Shown here: positions 10,711 through 20,690 of the stretch, piece by piece
How the letters are laid out: every line of letters begins with the position of its first letter
Numbering within the stretch: the first letter of the stretch is position 1
Assembly: GCF_002252155.1 (NCBI RefSeq)
Contig: NZ_NEFD01000002.1
Location: 62,001-126,000, forward strand
Origin: Wohlfahrtiimonas sp. G9077
Lineage (GTDB): Bacteria > Pseudomonadota > Gammaproteobacteria > Cardiobacteriales > Wohlfahrtiimonadaceae
Reading direction: 5' to 3'
DNA length: 64,000 nucleotides
Made by a program: the position numbers and the translations under genes
The notes under the pieces: generated by a model
Told to the model about the DNA's origin: nothing
Databases searched by the model: none
What the model saw: only the letters and a program-made list of their open reading frames with translations

Positions 10711-11355
10711 GTGAGTGAAAAAATGTGTGAGCGCGAAAAGTTTTTGGGCAATCTCTATGTTATTTCGTCGCCATCGGGTGGCGGTAAAACAACATTGGTG
10801 AGCCAATTACTTGAATGTACACCTGATATTTGTCGTGTTGTGACCCATACCACTCGTGCAGCAAGACCGAACGAAAAAGATGGGATGCATTACCACTTTG
10901 TGACCGATGAAGCCTTTGAAGCCTTAAAAGCAGAAGGCGGCTTTGTGGAAACAGCGCGTGTGTTCAATGCACAATACGGCACTTCTTGGAAAGAGGTGAA
11001 AAGCAAACTCAGACACGGTATGGATGTGGTGCTCGTGATCGATTGGCAAGGCGCTGAGCAAGTGCGCATTAGCCATCCGGAAGCAATCAGCATTTTCATT
11101 TTGCCGCCGTCTTTAGAAACGCTGCGCGCCCGTTTATTTGCTCGCAATGAAGACAGCATTGCAGTGGTGGAAAATCGCATGAAAGATGCGAGCAATCAGA
11201 TCAGTCACTATAAAGATTTTGATTATTTAGTGGTGAATGATGACTTTGATCTCGCATTGGCAAATTTACGTTCTATCATTATGGCAGAGCGTTTAAAAAC
11301 AGCCCCACAAAAAGAGCGTCACAAATTATTGATTAGCTCTTTGCTTGAGCAATAA
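10711..11355 (+). CDS. gmk: Guanylate kinase
   Basis: Phosphorylates GMP to GDP with ATP. The P-loop SSPSGGGKT lies at residues 19-27, and the GMP-binding stretch (THTTRAARPNEKDGMHYHFV, residues about 51-70) is intact. Length is 214 residues against 207 in E. coli. I keep GTG 10711, but the ATG at 10723 would fit the family N-terminus equally well, and neither has a strong ribosome site. It heads the classic gammaproteobacterial order gmk-rpoZ-spoT, linking GTP/GDP supply, the omega subunit and ppGpp metabolism. Confidence 0.96.
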   Translation: MSEKMCEREKFLGNLYVISSPSGGGKTTLVSQLLECTPDICRVVTHTTRAARPNEKDGMHYHFVTDEAFEALKAEGGFVETARVFNAQYGTSWKEVKSKLRHGMDVVLVIDWQGAEQVRISHPEAISIFILPPSLETLRARLFARNEDSIAVVENRMKDASNQISHYKDFDYLVVNDDFDLALANLRSIIMAERLKTAPQKERHKLLISSLLEQ

Positions 11356-11432
11356 GATTTCAGTACGCTGAACCGATATTTTGGTTATTATTGATGTAGT
11401 TATTTTTGTAAGAATATTAGGAGTTTTAGTTT

Positions 11433-11693
11433 ATGGCACGTGTGACCGTAGAAGATTGTTTAGACAAAGTAGAAAACCGTTTCCAATTGGTGTTGTTGGC
11501 TTCTCGCCGTGCGCATCAGTTAGCGTTGGGTGCAGAAACAAAATTGCCACCTTCCACTGAAAAAGTAACGGTTCAAGCGTTGCGTGAAATTGCCGAAGAA
11601 CTCATTACGATTGATGAGATTAAAAAATTGAATGTGAAGCCAAAACCCGTCATCGTTGAAAGCTTCAAACCAGAAACAGCATTCGAATTTTAA
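11433..11693 (+). CDS. rpoZ: DNA-directed RNA polymerase subunit omega
   Basis: Small RNA polymerase subunit that helps fold beta' and forms part of the ppGpp site 1. The N-terminus [19 protein letters not shown] is close to E. coli omega, and the [10 protein letters not shown] helix is present. Length is 86 residues (E. coli 91). A TAGGAG ribosome site precedes the ATG. It lies 77 bp after gmk and directly abuts spoT. Confidence 0.97.
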   Translation: MARVTVEDCLDKVENRFQLVLLASRRAHQLALGAETKLPPSTEKVTVQALREIAEELITIDEIKKLNVKPKPVIVESFKPETAFEF

Positions 11694-11711
11694 TTGAATG
11701 TGGATGTGAAC

Positions 11712-13910
11712 ATGGAACCGATTAAGCTACCTGAAGAAATGGCACTTTGGAACGAGGCATTTTTTGCCAAAGTTGCAGAGTTAGAGTTATGCGTTAGCCG
11801 TTATATGACTAAAGCAGAAGTCGCTTTGGTTAAAGAGGCTTGCTTTTTCGGTGCGTGGGCGCATCAAGGACAATCGAGGAGTTCTGGCGAACCCTATATT
11901 TTCCATCCCATCGAAGTTGCACTGATCTTAACATTGGTGCAACTTGATGTGGACTCCATCGTGGGCGCTGTGCTGCACGATGTGATTGAAGATACGGACA
12001 TCACCTTTGAGGAGATTGCGGAAAAATTTGGCCGCGAAACCGCCATCATTGTCGATGGTGTCAGTAAACTCACCAAGATTCGATTCAGCTCAAAATTAGA
12101 AGCAAAAGCTGAAAACTTTCGCAAAATGATCCTAGCGATGACCAAAGACCTTCGCGTCATTATGGTTAAATTGGCCGATCGCTTGCACAATATGCGCACC
12201 CTTGGGGCGTTAGCGCCTTACAAAAAACGCCGCATTGCTAAAGATACATTGGACATTTATACGCCGATTGCCGCGCGTTTAGGGATGTTTGCTTTACAAA
12301 CAGAGCTTGAAAACCTCTGCTTTGAGAACATTTATCCCATGCGTTATCGTGTGTTGTTAGAGTTTGTGAATAAAAAACGCATCTCTCAAGGACCCACTTT
12401 ACAAGCCATTCGTGATGCCATTCAGGCAAAAGTCTCAAGCGTTGGTATTTCTGCACGCATTGCAATCCGTGAAAAGCACGCATGGAGCTTGTATCGTAAA
12501 CTTAAAAAACGCGGCTCATTGTCGCAATTATCGGACATTTTCTCCATTCGTGTCATTGTCAACAGTGTTGATGAGTGTTATCGCGTATTAGGGATTGTCC
12601 ACAGCCTCAATAAACCCATCATTGGCCGCTTTAAAGATTTCATTGCCATTCCAAAAGTCAATGGTTATCAAAGCTTACACACCGTGGTGTTTGGGGCAAA
12701 CATGTTACCGGTTGAAGTACAGATTCGCACCAAAGAGATGCACATCATCGCAGAAGCAGGCGCTGCCGCTCACTGGCGTTATGGTGAAGTGTATCGCGAG
12801 CAAAATTACACGAAAAATAAAACGCGCGAATGGTTAGATTCTGTCACAGAATTACAAAACAGCATGCTCTCTTCTGAAGAGTTCATGGCATCAATGAAGG
12901 AAGATCTCTTCCCATCAGAAATTTATGTCTTCACACCAAATGGTCGCATCATTGAGTTGCCAAAAGGCAGCACAGCCGTTGACTTTGCTTATGCCATTCA
13001 CTCAGACATTGGCAATCACTGCATCTCCACAAAAATTGATGCAAAATTTGCACCGGTGGCACAAGTGTTGGTCACAGGACAAACGGTGGAGATCCAAACT
13101 TCCCAAAGTGCACAGCCCAATCCTTTATGGCTAGAGTTTGTACGTACGGCGAAAGCGCGCTCAGCCATTCGCAGTTACTTAAGTAAATTGAGCTATGAAG
13201 ATGCGGTGGTGATTGGGGAAAATCTCCTTGAAAATGCCATGAAGCAGAAAAACATTCCGGTGGCAAAACTCTCTGAAGAGATTCTCAATAAATTGGCCAA
13301 AGAGCTGCGCATTGAGTCGGTGGAAGATATGTATGCAGAGATTGGTTCTGGAAAGCGTCCTGCATCCTTCATCATCAATCGTTTAGAAGCTCATGGTTTA
13401 GATGTGACGCAAGAGTATCGACACTCGCATCACACCACAGATAATGCACAAACCATTGAAGGGGCACAAGGGAAGAAAACCGTATTTGCAGAGTGTTGTT
13501 ACCCCATTCCGGGCGATAATATTGTGGGCTATTGGCAGCCACGCTTAGGGGAATTAGAAGTGCATCGCATTGAGTGCCGTAACGCCATTGAAGCGGCCAC
13601 GAAACATCCTGAGCGCTGTTATCCGTTGGCATGGAAGCATCAAGAAAAAGGTATTTTCCCTGTACAACTCTCCTTCATCATTCGTAACCGCCGCGGTGTC
13701 ATCGCCCAAATCACTAATGAATTGATGAACATGGAGATCAATATTAATGATCTGCGTTCACAAACCATCAATGAAGGTTACAGCCGCTTATGGATGGTGA
13801 TTCATGTGTCAGATCGTCAATTTTTAGCCAATGTTTTCCGTAATTTGAAAAAACTTGAAAACGTTGTACGCATCGGTCGACAAAATGATGAGGCCCAAAT
13901 CGTTGGTTAA
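11712..13910 (+). CDS. spoT: Bifunctional (p)ppGpp synthetase/hydrolase SpoT
   Basis: Controls the stringent-response alarmone. The N-terminal HD hydrolase keeps its metal ligands (H51, H65, H89-D90 in AVLHDVIEDT), so hydrolysis should be active, unlike in RelA. The synthetase core follows (GRFKDFIAIPKVNGYQSLHT, about residues 305-324), then a TGS domain (VFTPNGRIIELPKGSTAVDF) and a C-terminal ACT domain (RNRRGVIAQITNELMNMEI). I choose ATG 11712, giving 732 residues. In-frame TTG 11694, GTG 11700 and GTG 11706 are alternatives, and TTG 11694 directly abuts the rpoZ stop. The 3' end overlaps the next gene's start. Confidence 0.96.
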   Translation: MEPIKLPEEMALWNEAFFAKVAELELCVSRYMTKAEVALVKEACFFGAWAHQGQSRSSGEPYIFHPIEVALILTLVQLDVDSIVGAVLHDVIEDTDITFEEIAEKFGRETAIIVDGVSKLTKIRFSSKLEAKAENFRKMILAMTKDLRVIMVKLADRLHNMRTLGALAPYKKRRIAKDTLDIYTPIAARLGMFALQTELENLCFENIYPMRYRVLLEFVNKKRISQGPTLQAIRDAIQAKVSSVGISARIAIREKHAWSLYRKLKKRGSLSQLSDIFSIRVIVNSVDECYRVLGIVHSLNKPIIGRFKDFIAIPKVNGYQSLHTVVFGANMLPVEVQIRTKEMHIIAEAGAAAHWRYGEVYREQNYTKNKTREWLDSVTELQNSMLSSEEFMASMKEDLFPSEIYVFTPNGRIIELPKGSTAVDFAYAIHSDIGNHCISTKIDAKFAPVAQVLVTGQTVEIQTSQSAQPNPLWLEFVRTAKARSAIRSYLSKLSYEDAVVIGENLLENAMKQKNIPVAKLSEEILNKLAKELRIESVEDMYAEIGSGKRPASFIINRLEAHGLDVTQEYRHSHHTTDNAQTIEGAQGKKTVFAECCYPIPGDNIVGYWQPRLGELEVHRIECRNAIEAATKHPERCYPLAWKHQEKGIFPVQLSFIIRNRRGVIAQITNELMNMEININDLRSQTINEGYSRLWMVIHVSDRQFLANVFRNLKKLENVVRIGRQNDEAQIVG

Positions 13911-16242
13911 TGGCCAGCATGGCCAAACCACGGGGCGATTTAGACTGATCATCATCGCCGTCATTTTGATACTTTCAATGACGGGGATGTTCTTCTTTTT
14001 CAAATCCTCCGCTGTCACCAGTAATTTATCGTATTCACTGTACGACTATTTCATCGATAAAAAATCTCAAGCGCTGAGCAATGAAAGCGACATTGTGATG
14101 ATCGTCATTGATGATAAAAGCATTCGCACGCTTGAAAAAATCTGGCCTTGGCCACGGGCATATCATGCCGGGCTCATTCGCGAACTCACCAAAATGGGAG
14201 CAAAAGTGATTGCCTATGACATTTTGTTCACAGAAAGCAGCTCTGGGGATGCATTGTTGTCAAAAGCCATTGAGCAACATGGGTCTGTTGTGTTGCCAAA
14301 ACCGCTTTTTTTGTCCTCAGATGGCGTGATTCCTTTTAATGATGTGGCGCACTTTGGGCATGTGGATGTGAACATTGATGGAGATGGCATTGTGCGCTCG
14401 ATCGATCCCTATTTAGATGGCATGCGAAGCTTTTCATTTGCCATTTTGGATGTGTTGGCACAAAAAGATGCGCATTTACCGGATGCCGCAAGCCTGTATC
14501 GTGATGAGTTGGAAGATCCCATTCGTTTTGTCTATTCATTGGATCGCAATTATCCGATCTACTCATTTTCTGATGTATTTATGGGGAAAATTGCCCCATC
14601 AGAATTTAAAGATAAAGTGGTGTTTGTGGGCGTCAGTGCCTCCGGCATTGGCGAGCGCATGCGCAGTTCATCTTTAAAAAACAGTACGTTTAAAACAGGG
14701 GTTGAGATTCAGGCCTCAATTTTTGAGGCACTTCGCACCCATGCGGTGACGGAATATGCTGGCACAGCGTTTAATACCTTGGCAATGGTGAGTTCTGTTG
14801 TGGGTATGACGATTGTGGCGATTTTTGCAACGCCCGTGATGACGGTGGCCATTTTACTTCTGTACATTGGTTTTTTAACCGCTGTAACTTTCTTGCTCTT
14901 TTATTTTTATGATTATTGGTATTCGCCGATTGCGCTCTCATTTGCCATGATCAGTGTGATTTTTGTCTACACCATTGTGCGCATTCATTTGAGCTTAAAA
15001 GAGGCAAACCGTACGCTGAACTTAAACGTTGCTGACCGCACCAAAAAATTGGTGATCTCAAACCTACGTTTAGCCCAAGAGATGAATGAGAAAGAGAAAA
15101 TTTGGGCGGATTTGCGTAACAGTGAAGAGCAGCTCAAAGCTTTACTCGATGGTTTACAAATTGGTATTGTTTCCACAGATCAACATGGTGAACTCATCAC
15201 TGCGAATGTGACGGCGCTGGATTTTTTTGATTTAGACAGCGTTGAGAATGCCAAAAGCTTGGATCAATACTTTCAGTTCGACATTGCCCATGGTGGCGGC
15301 AAGATCAGCACGCGCGAGCTGTTTAAAACCTTAATGGATGTCAATGATTCGACGCAGGTGGAATGCGTGTTGGCCTCCAGTAATCCACGTTTTAATGGCA
15401 TTCCCACATCGCTTTTATTGTCCCGTTTGAGCGCATCTTCTGAGCGTGAGGTGAATTTTGCATGCATCATTCGTGACATCAGCGATCAAAAGCGTGCAGA
15501 GTTCATCACCCAAGAATTTGTGGCAACGGTGTCTCATGAGCTTCGCACACCGATCACCTCCATCAAAGGTTCATTAGGTTTAATGAACAGTGGGATTGCC
15601 GGTGAGATTCCGCAAAAGGCACAAAAGTTATTGGAATTGGCATCGCGCAACAGTGACCGCTTATTGAGTCTGGTCAATGATATCTTAGACATTCAGAAGA
15701 TTCAGCTTGGCACCCTTGATTTTCACCTCAAAACCATCGATATTGTGAGCGTAGTGCGCCAATCGATAGAGGTCAATGAATTGTATGCACAAAATTTAGG
15801 GGTGACGATTGTGGGGCATTTGCCCTCATATCCCATTTATGTGATGGGCGATTCTGATCGCTTAGCGCAGATCATGAGTAACCTTTTATCCAATGCTGCT
15901 AAATTCTCAAAACCGGACAGTCGCGTTGATGTGCGCGTGATGTTAGATGGGAAATGCGTGCGCGTTGACGTTGAGGATTATGGCGTTGGGATTCCTGAAA
16001 GTTTTTCAGACAAAGTCTTTATGAAGTTTGCCCAAGCCGATGATGCAAAGCATCGTTCAAAAGGAACCGGGCTAGGCTTAAGCATTTCTAAAGCATTCAT
16101 TGAGCGCATGCGCGGCACGATTCATTATGAGTCGCAAGAGAATGTCGGCACGCTCTTTTATTTCTATTTGCCACTTGCTTCGATGGAAGAGGTGAACAAT
16201 TATATTTCGGATCAGAAAGCGAAAAAGGATATGTTTTTATGA
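13885..16242 (+). CDS. CHASE2-domain membrane sensor histidine kinase (orphan)
   Basis: Predicted sensor kinase. The parts in order are a membrane helix (residues about 21-39), an extracytoplasmic CHASE2 domain (about 55-270), three closely spaced membrane helices (about 293-370), a coiled linker, a PAS domain (from about 412), HisKA with phospho-acceptor H551 in SHELRTP, and an ATPase domain with N666, DYGVGIP and GTGLGL near 727. No response regulator is adjacent. The frame is open back into the 3' end of spoT. The candidate starts (TTG 13855, ATG 13885, ATG 13888) all lie inside spoT and lack a clear ribosome site, which suggests translational coupling. It overlaps roxA by 4 bp. The signal it senses cannot be read from the sequence. 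Confidence 0.88.
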   Translation: MMRPKSLVNGQHGQTTGRFRLIIIAVILILSMTGMFFFFKSSAVTSNLSYSLYDYFIDKKSQALSNESDIVMIVIDDKSIRTLEKIWPWPRAYHAGLIRELTKMGAKVIAYDILFTESSSGDALLSKAIEQHGSVVLPKPLFLSSDGVIPFNDVAHFGHVDVNIDGDGIVRSIDPYLDGMRSFSFAILDVLAQKDAHLPDAASLYRDELEDPIRFVYSLDRNYPIYSFSDVFMGKIAPSEFKDKVVFVGVSASGIGERMRSSSLKNSTFKTGVEIQASIFEALRTHAVTEYAGTAFNTLAMVSSVVGMTIVAIFATPVMTVAILLLYIGFLTAVTFLLFYFYDYWYSPIALSFAMISVIFVYTIVRIHLSLKEANRTLNLNVADRTKKLVISNLRLAQEMNEKEKIWADLRNSEEQLKALLDGLQIGIVSTDQHGELITANVTALDFFDLDSVENAKSLDQYFQFDIAHGGGKISTRELFKTLMDVNDSTQVECVLASSNPRFNGIPTSLLLSRLSASSEREVNFACIIRDISDQKRAEFITQEFVATVSHELRTPITSIKGSLGLMNSGIAGEIPQKAQKLLELASRNSDRLLSLVNDILDIQKIQLGTLDFHLKTIDIVSVVRQSIEVNELYAQNLGVTIVGHLPSYPIYVMGDSDRLAQIMSNLLSNAAKFSKPDSRVDVRVMLDGKCVRVDVEDYGVGIPESFSDKVFMKFAQADDAKHRSKGTGLGLSISKAFIERMRGTIHYESQENVGTLFYFYLPLASMEEVNNYISDQKAKKDMFL

Positions 16243-17453
16243 TGAAGGCAAATAAGCCCGTCCGTTTTTTAGGCGGACTCACGATTGAACAATTTTTAGC
16301 AGAATATTGGCAAAAAAAACCACTGTTTGTGAAAAACGCGTTCCAAGATTTTATGGACCCGATGACGGCCGATGAAGTGGCTGGTTTGAGTTGTGAAGAG
16401 GGCGTGCCCTCGCGCTTTGTGTTTGAAGAGCGCAATTGGGAATTAAAATGTGGCCCGTTTGCAGAAAAAGATTTTGCCAATTTACCGGATACAAAATGGG
16501 TATTGCTCGTCAATGATGTGGAAAAATTCATGCCACAAATGCGCGTATTGAGTGATCCATTTAAATTCATTCCTGAATGGCGTTTAGATGACGTTCAAGT
16601 GAGCTATGCGGTGGATCAAGGCACGGTGGGCGCGCATTGGGATGATTATGATGTGTTTTTAATCCAAGGGATGGGTAAAAAGCGCTGGCAGATCAGTTAT
16701 GATGAAGTCTCTGAAAACGACTTTGTAGAAGGCTTGCCAATTCGCTTGATTGAAAACTTTAACGTCAGCGAAGAGTGGATCGTTGAACCTGGGGATTTAT
16801 TGTATTTGCCACCACGCATTGGCCATTTTGGTGTGGCCATTGGCGAGAGCATGACTTGGTCTGTGGGTTTTCGTGCCCCTAAACATCGTGAAATGATCCA
16901 TGATTTTGTGGAAGACATTGTGCAATTCACAGCGCCCGATGCCCGTTATGCAGATCCTGATTTAGCACCGCGTGAATTCTCAACAGAACTCAATGATGAT
17001 GACATTGACCGTGTGATGAAAGTGATCGAAGAGGGCTTACATCACAATCGTGATCTAGTGGCTGATTGGTTTGGGCGCTTTATGAGCGAGAGCAAAGAAG
17101 GGCAAGAGCCTGAAATGCTTGAAGAGGCATTCAGTGCTGATGAAGTATTGGGCTTGTTAGAAGATGGCGCAGACATTGAGCGTGTGCCAAGCGTTGCCTT
17201 TTATTTCCGTGAAACATTGGATGATGTGGTGCTCTATGCCAATGGTGAGTGCTTTGCATTGGATAAAAAACACACCAAATTGGTGCAATTCTTATGTGAA
17301 AATCGCCAATACAGCCCTGGTAAAATGAAGCAATTTTTACGCGATGAAGTGGCGTCTGAATTCATTGTGGATCTGGTCAATCAAGGTTTCCTTGCCTTCT
17401 TTGATGGTGATGACCATGATCACGATTGTGATGATGAGTGCGATCATGACTAA
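16239..17453 (+). CDS. roxA: Ribosomal protein uL16 arginine hydroxylase RoxA (cupin/JmjC)
   Basis: Fe(II)/2-oxoglutarate oxygenase related to E. coli YcfD/RoxA, which hydroxylates an arginine of ribosomal protein uL16. The metal triad is visible: H133 and D135 in GAHWDDYD, and H196 in PPRIGHFGVA. The flanking YDVFLIQGMGKKRW and SVGFRAPKHRE segments match the family. At 404 residues it is about 30 longer than E. coli RoxA. The extra length includes an acidic tail rich in Asp, His and Cys (the last 16 residues hold 9 Asp, 3 His, 2 Cys). It overlaps the upstream kinase by 4 bp and the downstream gene by 8 bp. Confidence 0.9.
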   Translation: MMKANKPVRFLGGLTIEQFLAEYWQKKPLFVKNAFQDFMDPMTADEVAGLSCEEGVPSRFVFEERNWELKCGPFAEKDFANLPDTKWVLLVNDVEKFMPQMRVLSDPFKFIPEWRLDDVQVSYAVDQGTVGAHWDDYDVFLIQGMGKKRWQISYDEVSENDFVEGLPIRLIENFNVSEEWIVEPGDLLYLPPRIGHFGVAIGESMTWSVGFRAPKHREMIHDFVEDIVQFTAPDARYADPDLAPREFSTELNDDDIDRVMKVIEEGLHHNRDLVADWFGRFMSESKEGQEPEMLEEAFSADEVLGLLEDGADIERVPSVAFYFRETLDDVVLYANGECFALDKKHTKLVQFLCENRQYSPGKMKQFLRDEVASEFIVDLVNQGFLAFFDGDDHDHDCDDECDHD

Positions 17454-17928
17454 ACGCATCCTGAAAACGGTTTTGCCATTGCTTGGGGCAATGGCGTTAC
17501 TGCCAAGCGCAATGGCGCAAAGTTTTTGGCAGCCGCTTGATGAAGTTCATCCGCAATCGCATTTAGCATTGGCAACTGTTACCATCAATGATCAACCGAT
17601 TCGCGTGGAATTGGCAACAAAACCGCGTGCTCAAGCGTATGGTTTGATGCATCGCTATATTCTTCCGGAAAATCAAGGCATGCTGTTTGTGTTTGATAAA
17701 ATGCAGCCTTTGAGCTTTTGGATGAAGAACACAAAAATCCCATTAGACATTCTCTATTTTGACAATGAAGGCGTGCTGGTTGATTATGCTGAAGCCATTC
17801 CGTGTCTTGAGGATCCTTGTCCCTCTTATCCATCAAAAGCCCCTGGGCAGTATGTATTAGAGATCGGTCAAGGCGAGCGTGCACGATTGGGAATTAACAT
17901 CGGGGATCGCCTGAAAAAAGTAGATTAA
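17446..17928 (+). CDS. Secreted DUF192 (COG1430) family protein
   Basis: Small exported protein of the DUF192 family, whose function is not established. A signal peptide spans residues 1-24 (MTKRILKTVLPLLGAMALLP, then SAMA). The conserved domain follows, with family landmarks RAQAYGLMHR, GMLFVF, SFWMKNTKIPLDILYF and YVLEIGQG. The ATG at 17446 lies inside the last codons of roxA (8-bp overlap) and is chosen because it places the signal peptide at the N-terminus; in-frame starts further upstream would bury it. Length is 160 residues. It is probably coupled to roxA translation. Confidence 0.88.
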   Translation: MTKRILKTVLPLLGAMALLPSAMAQSFWQPLDEVHPQSHLALATVTINDQPIRVELATKPRAQAYGLMHRYILPENQGMLFVFDKMQPLSFWMKNTKIPLDILYFDNEGVLVDYAEAIPCLEDPCPSYPSKAPGQYVLEIGQGERARLGINIGDRLKKVD

Positions 17929-17932
17929 ACTT

Positions 17933-17959
17933 TTGTTTTAGTAAATTTCTCGGTATAAT
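17933..17959 (+). promoter_or_regulatory. Predicted promoter of rpsO
   Basis: A perfect TATAAT at 17954-17959 is preceded by a T-rich -35 region (TTGTTT at 17933; spacing 15, or 17 if TTTTGT at 17931 is used). It sits about 64 bp before the rpsO start, leaving a leader of roughly 55 nt. S15 autoregulates through its leader in E. coli; whether that applies here is not visible. Confidence 0.55.
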
Positions 17960-18022
17960 CACCCACAATTATGCTGTCATCGCCATTGACAACAATTAAT
18001 TTTATTTGGAGTTTTATTTTTT

Positions 18023-18289
18023 ATGTTAACAACTGAAAAAAAAGCAGCCATTGTTGCTGAATTTGCTCGCGGCGAAAACGATACAGGTTCTCCTGAAGTA
18101 CAAGTTGCACTTTTAACAAACAACATCAATGCGCTTCGTGCTCACTTTGATGCACACAAAAAAGATCATCACTCACGTCGTGGTTTATTACAAATGGTTA
18201 ACCAACGTCGTAAGTTGTTAGACTACTTAAAACGTAAAGATTTAGCGCGTTATCAAACTTTGATTGAGCGTTTACAATTACGTCGTTAA
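18023..18289 (+). CDS. rpsO: 30S ribosomal protein S15
   Basis: Primary 16S rRNA-binding protein of the small subunit. Length is 88 residues counting from Met (E. coli 89), with conserved [30 protein letters not shown] and [12 protein letters not shown] segments. A TTGGAG ribosome site precedes the ATG. As in many bacteria it is followed by pnp, with a hairpin terminator between them. Confidence 0.98.
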   Translation: MLTTEKKAAIVAEFARGENDTGSPEVQVALLTNNINALRAHFDAHKKDHHSRRGLLQMVNQRRKLLDYLKRKDLARYQTLIERLQLRR

Positions 18290-18329
18290 TCAGCACACAC
18301 ATGATGCAGATGATTATGTAGTTTAGCGA

Positions 18330-18360
18330 GCCCTTGCAGTTGTGCTGTGAGGGCTTTTGT
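18330..18360 (+). terminator. Terminator between rpsO and pnp
   Basis: The stem GCCCTTGCAG/CTGTGAGGGC has ten pairs, two of them G-U, with a five-base loop and then TTTTGT. It corresponds in position to the partial terminator between rpsO and pnp in E. coli. Confidence 0.65.
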
Positions 18361-18470
18361 CATTGGTAAAAGTGTTTTGAAGGGTTCTGATAAAGCGTTT
18401 TAGTGAGAATGTTTTGTCAGCTCCCTTGGATCAAAAGCTTTTACCGCAAATGTTTAATTTTGAGGTAATT

Positions 18471-20570
18471 ATGGAATTAAAAGCAATTCAAAAAGAATTT
18501 ATGTATGGCAACCAAAAGGTTGTATTAGAAGTGGGTGAAATGGCACGTCAAGCGAATGCTGCCGTTAAAGTGGACGTGGATGGCACTGTGGTATTTGTCA
18601 CTTGTGTGGCATCGACTAAATTTGATCCATCACGTGACTTTTTCCCACTCACTGTGAACTATCAAGAACGCACATATGCAGCGGGTAAAATCCCTGGTGG
18701 TTTCTTCCGCCGCGAAGGTCGTCCTTCTGAAGGTGAAACATTGATCGCCCGTTTGATCGACCGTCCACTTCGTCCTTTATTTGCAGAAGGCTTTACCAAC
18801 GAAACACAAGTGATCGCAACAGTTGTGTCCATTAACCCTGAAGTGAATCCTGACATTCCTGCGATGATCGGTGCTTCTGCGGCTGTTTCTTTGGCTGGTT
18901 TACCATTTGCAGGTCCATTGGGTGCAGCACGCGTTGGTTATGAAAATGGCGAATATCTTTTAAACCCATCTAAAGAACAATTGGCAACTTCTCAATTAGA
19001 TTTAGTGGTTGCAGGTACAAAAGATGCCGTATTGATGGTTGAATCAGAAGCAGAATTGTTAAGCGAAGAAGTGATGCTTGGCGCTGTGATGTTCGGTCAT
19101 GATGCAATGCAAGTGGTGATTGAAAATATCAACGCATTGTGTGCAGAAGTTGGCGTGACAACATTTGAATATCAAACGGTTGAAAAAGACGCTGAATTAG
19201 AAGCAGCTGTGAAAGCATTTGCGGCTGAAAAATTAGAAGCAGCTTACAGCATCTCTGTGAAAGCAGATCGCTATGCCGCAATTGATGCATTGAAAACAGA
19301 AGCTTTGGAAGCATTGGCGACTGAAGACAATGGCTATACAAAAGATGCCATCAATGCGGTGATTGATGAAATGAGCTATCGTTTAGTGCGTGATCACATC
19401 TTAGATGGTAAACCACGCATTGACGGCCGTGATACGACAACGGTTCGCCCAATCCATTCACGCGTTGGTGTTTTACCACGTACGCACGGTTCTGCATTGT
19501 TCACACGCGGTGAAACGCAAGCTTTGGTTGTGACCACATTGGGTACAGACCGCGATGCACAAATCATCGATGCATTAGATGGTGAATACAAAGATAAATT
19601 CTTATTCCATTACAACTTCCCTCCATATTCTGTGGGTGAAACTGGCATGGTGGGTTCACCTAAGCGCCGTGAAATTGGTCATGGTCGTTTGGCTAAACGT
19701 GGTGTACAAGCTGTATTGCCAAGCATGGAAGAGTATCCATACACAGTGCGCGTTGTGTCAGAAATCACTGAATCTAACGGATCAAGCTCAATGGCATCTG
19801 TGTGCGGTGCATCTTTATCCTTGATGGATGCAGGCGTACCTTTAAAAGCACCTGTGGCCGGTATCGCAATGGGCTTAATCAAAGAAGGTGATCGTTTTGC
19901 TGTTTTAACAGACATCTTAGGTGATGAAGATCACTTAGGTGATATGGACTTTAAAGTGGCAGGTACAACGGATGGTATTTCTGCGCTTCAAATGGACATC
20001 AAAATCACCGGCATCACTAAAGAAATCATGGAACAAGCTTTAGCACAAGCAAAAGTGGCTCGTTTACACATCATTGATGAAATGAGTGCAACGTTGAACA
20101 CTGCGCGTCCTGAAATTTCTGAATTTGCACCACGCTTTACAGTGTTCCGCATCAACCCTGATAAAATCCGTGATGTGATTGGTAAGGGCGGCGTAACAAT
20201 TCGTGGCATCACTGAAGAAACAGGTGCTGTGATTGAAATTGAAGATGATGGCACCATCAAAATCGCAGCCTCTAATGCAGATCAAGCAGCTGAAGCGAAA
20301 AAACGCATTGAAGAAATCACAGCAGACATCGAAGTGGGCAAAATCTACGAAGCGCCAGTTGTGCGCATCATGGACTTTGGTGCATTTGTTAACTTGATGC
20401 CAGGCCGCGATGGTATGGTTCACGTTTCACAAATTCCATCTGAAGAGCGCATTCAAAACGTTTCTGACTACGTTCAAGTGGGTCAAGTGGTTCGCGTTAA
20501 AGTCTTGGAAATTGATAAACAAGGCCGCATTCGTTTAACCATGAAAGATGTGGATGCCGCTGCAGAATAA
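18471..20570 (+). CDS. pnp: Polyribonucleotide nucleotidyltransferase (PNPase)
   Basis: Phosphorolytic 3'-5' exoribonuclease, a core part of the RNA degradosome. It has two RNase PH-like domains; the second carries the catalytic acidic cluster in [14 protein letters not shown] domain (about 558-617, with IGKGG) and an S1 domain (about 622-694) follow. I choose ATG 18471, with TGAGG five bases upstream, rather than the longer frame from TTG 18414. This gives 699 residues (E. coli 711) and an N-terminus ([10 protein letters not shown]) that fits the family. Confidence 0.97.
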   Translation: MELKAIQKEFMYGNQKVVLEVGEMARQANAAVKVDVDGTVVFVTCVASTKFDPSRDFFPLTVNYQERTYAAGKIPGGFFRREGRPSEGETLIARLIDRPLRPLFAEGFTNETQVIATVVSINPEVNPDIPAMIGASAAVSLAGLPFAGPLGAARVGYENGEYLLNPSKEQLATSQLDLVVAGTKDAVLMVESEAELLSEEVMLGAVMFGHDAMQVVIENINALCAEVGVTTFEYQTVEKDAELEAAVKAFAAEKLEAAYSISVKADRYAAIDALKTEALEALATEDNGYTKDAINAVIDEMSYRLVRDHILDGKPRIDGRDTTTVRPIHSRVGVLPRTHGSALFTRGETQALVVTTLGTDRDAQIIDALDGEYKDKFLFHYNFPPYSVGETGMVGSPKRREIGHGRLAKRGVQAVLPSMEEYPYTVRVVSEITESNGSSSMASVCGASLSLMDAGVPLKAPVAGIAMGLIKEGDRFAVLTDILGDEDHLGDMDFKVAGTTDGISALQMDIKITGITKEIMEQALAQAKVARLHIIDEMSATLNTARPEISEFAPRFTVFRINPDKIRDVIGKGGVTIRGITEETGAVIEIEDDGTIKIAASNADQAAEAKKRIEEITADIEVGKIYEAPVVRIMDFGAFVNLMPGRDGMVHVSQIPSEERIQNVSDYVQVGQVVRVKVLEIDKQGRIRLTMKDVDAAAE

Positions 20571-20590
20571 TCCATTGAATTAAATGAGTT

Positions 20591-20621
20591 AAAAAAGCCA
20601 AAATGATTTTTGGCTTTTTTA
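20591..20621 (+). terminator. Intrinsic terminator after pnp
   Basis: The stem AAAAAAGCCAAAA/TTTTGGCTTTTTT has 13 pairs around a TGAT loop and ends in a run of Ts, 21 bp after the pnp stop. Confidence 0.9.
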
Positions 20622-20647
20622 TTGCGTGCCGAAAATTTCAGAGCGCG

Positions 20648-20653
20648 TATAAT
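20648..20653 (+). promoter_or_regulatory. -10 element upstream of the small cysteine-rich gene
   Basis: A perfect TATAAT lies 37 bp upstream of the ATG at 20691. No good -35 is evident; TTGCGT at 20622 would give a 20-bp spacer. It supports separate transcription of the small gene after the pnp terminator. Confidence 0.45.
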
Positions 20654-20690
20654 CTACTTTTTCTAATCATTTGAGTGATCGAGGCAAGCG

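Noticed and set aside
13910-13926. TGGCCA-GCA-TGGCCA palindromic repeat just after the spoT stop, considered as an operator
   Set aside because: It lies within the coding sequence of the sensor kinase, and short GC palindromes of this kind arise by chance. There is no promoter beside it.
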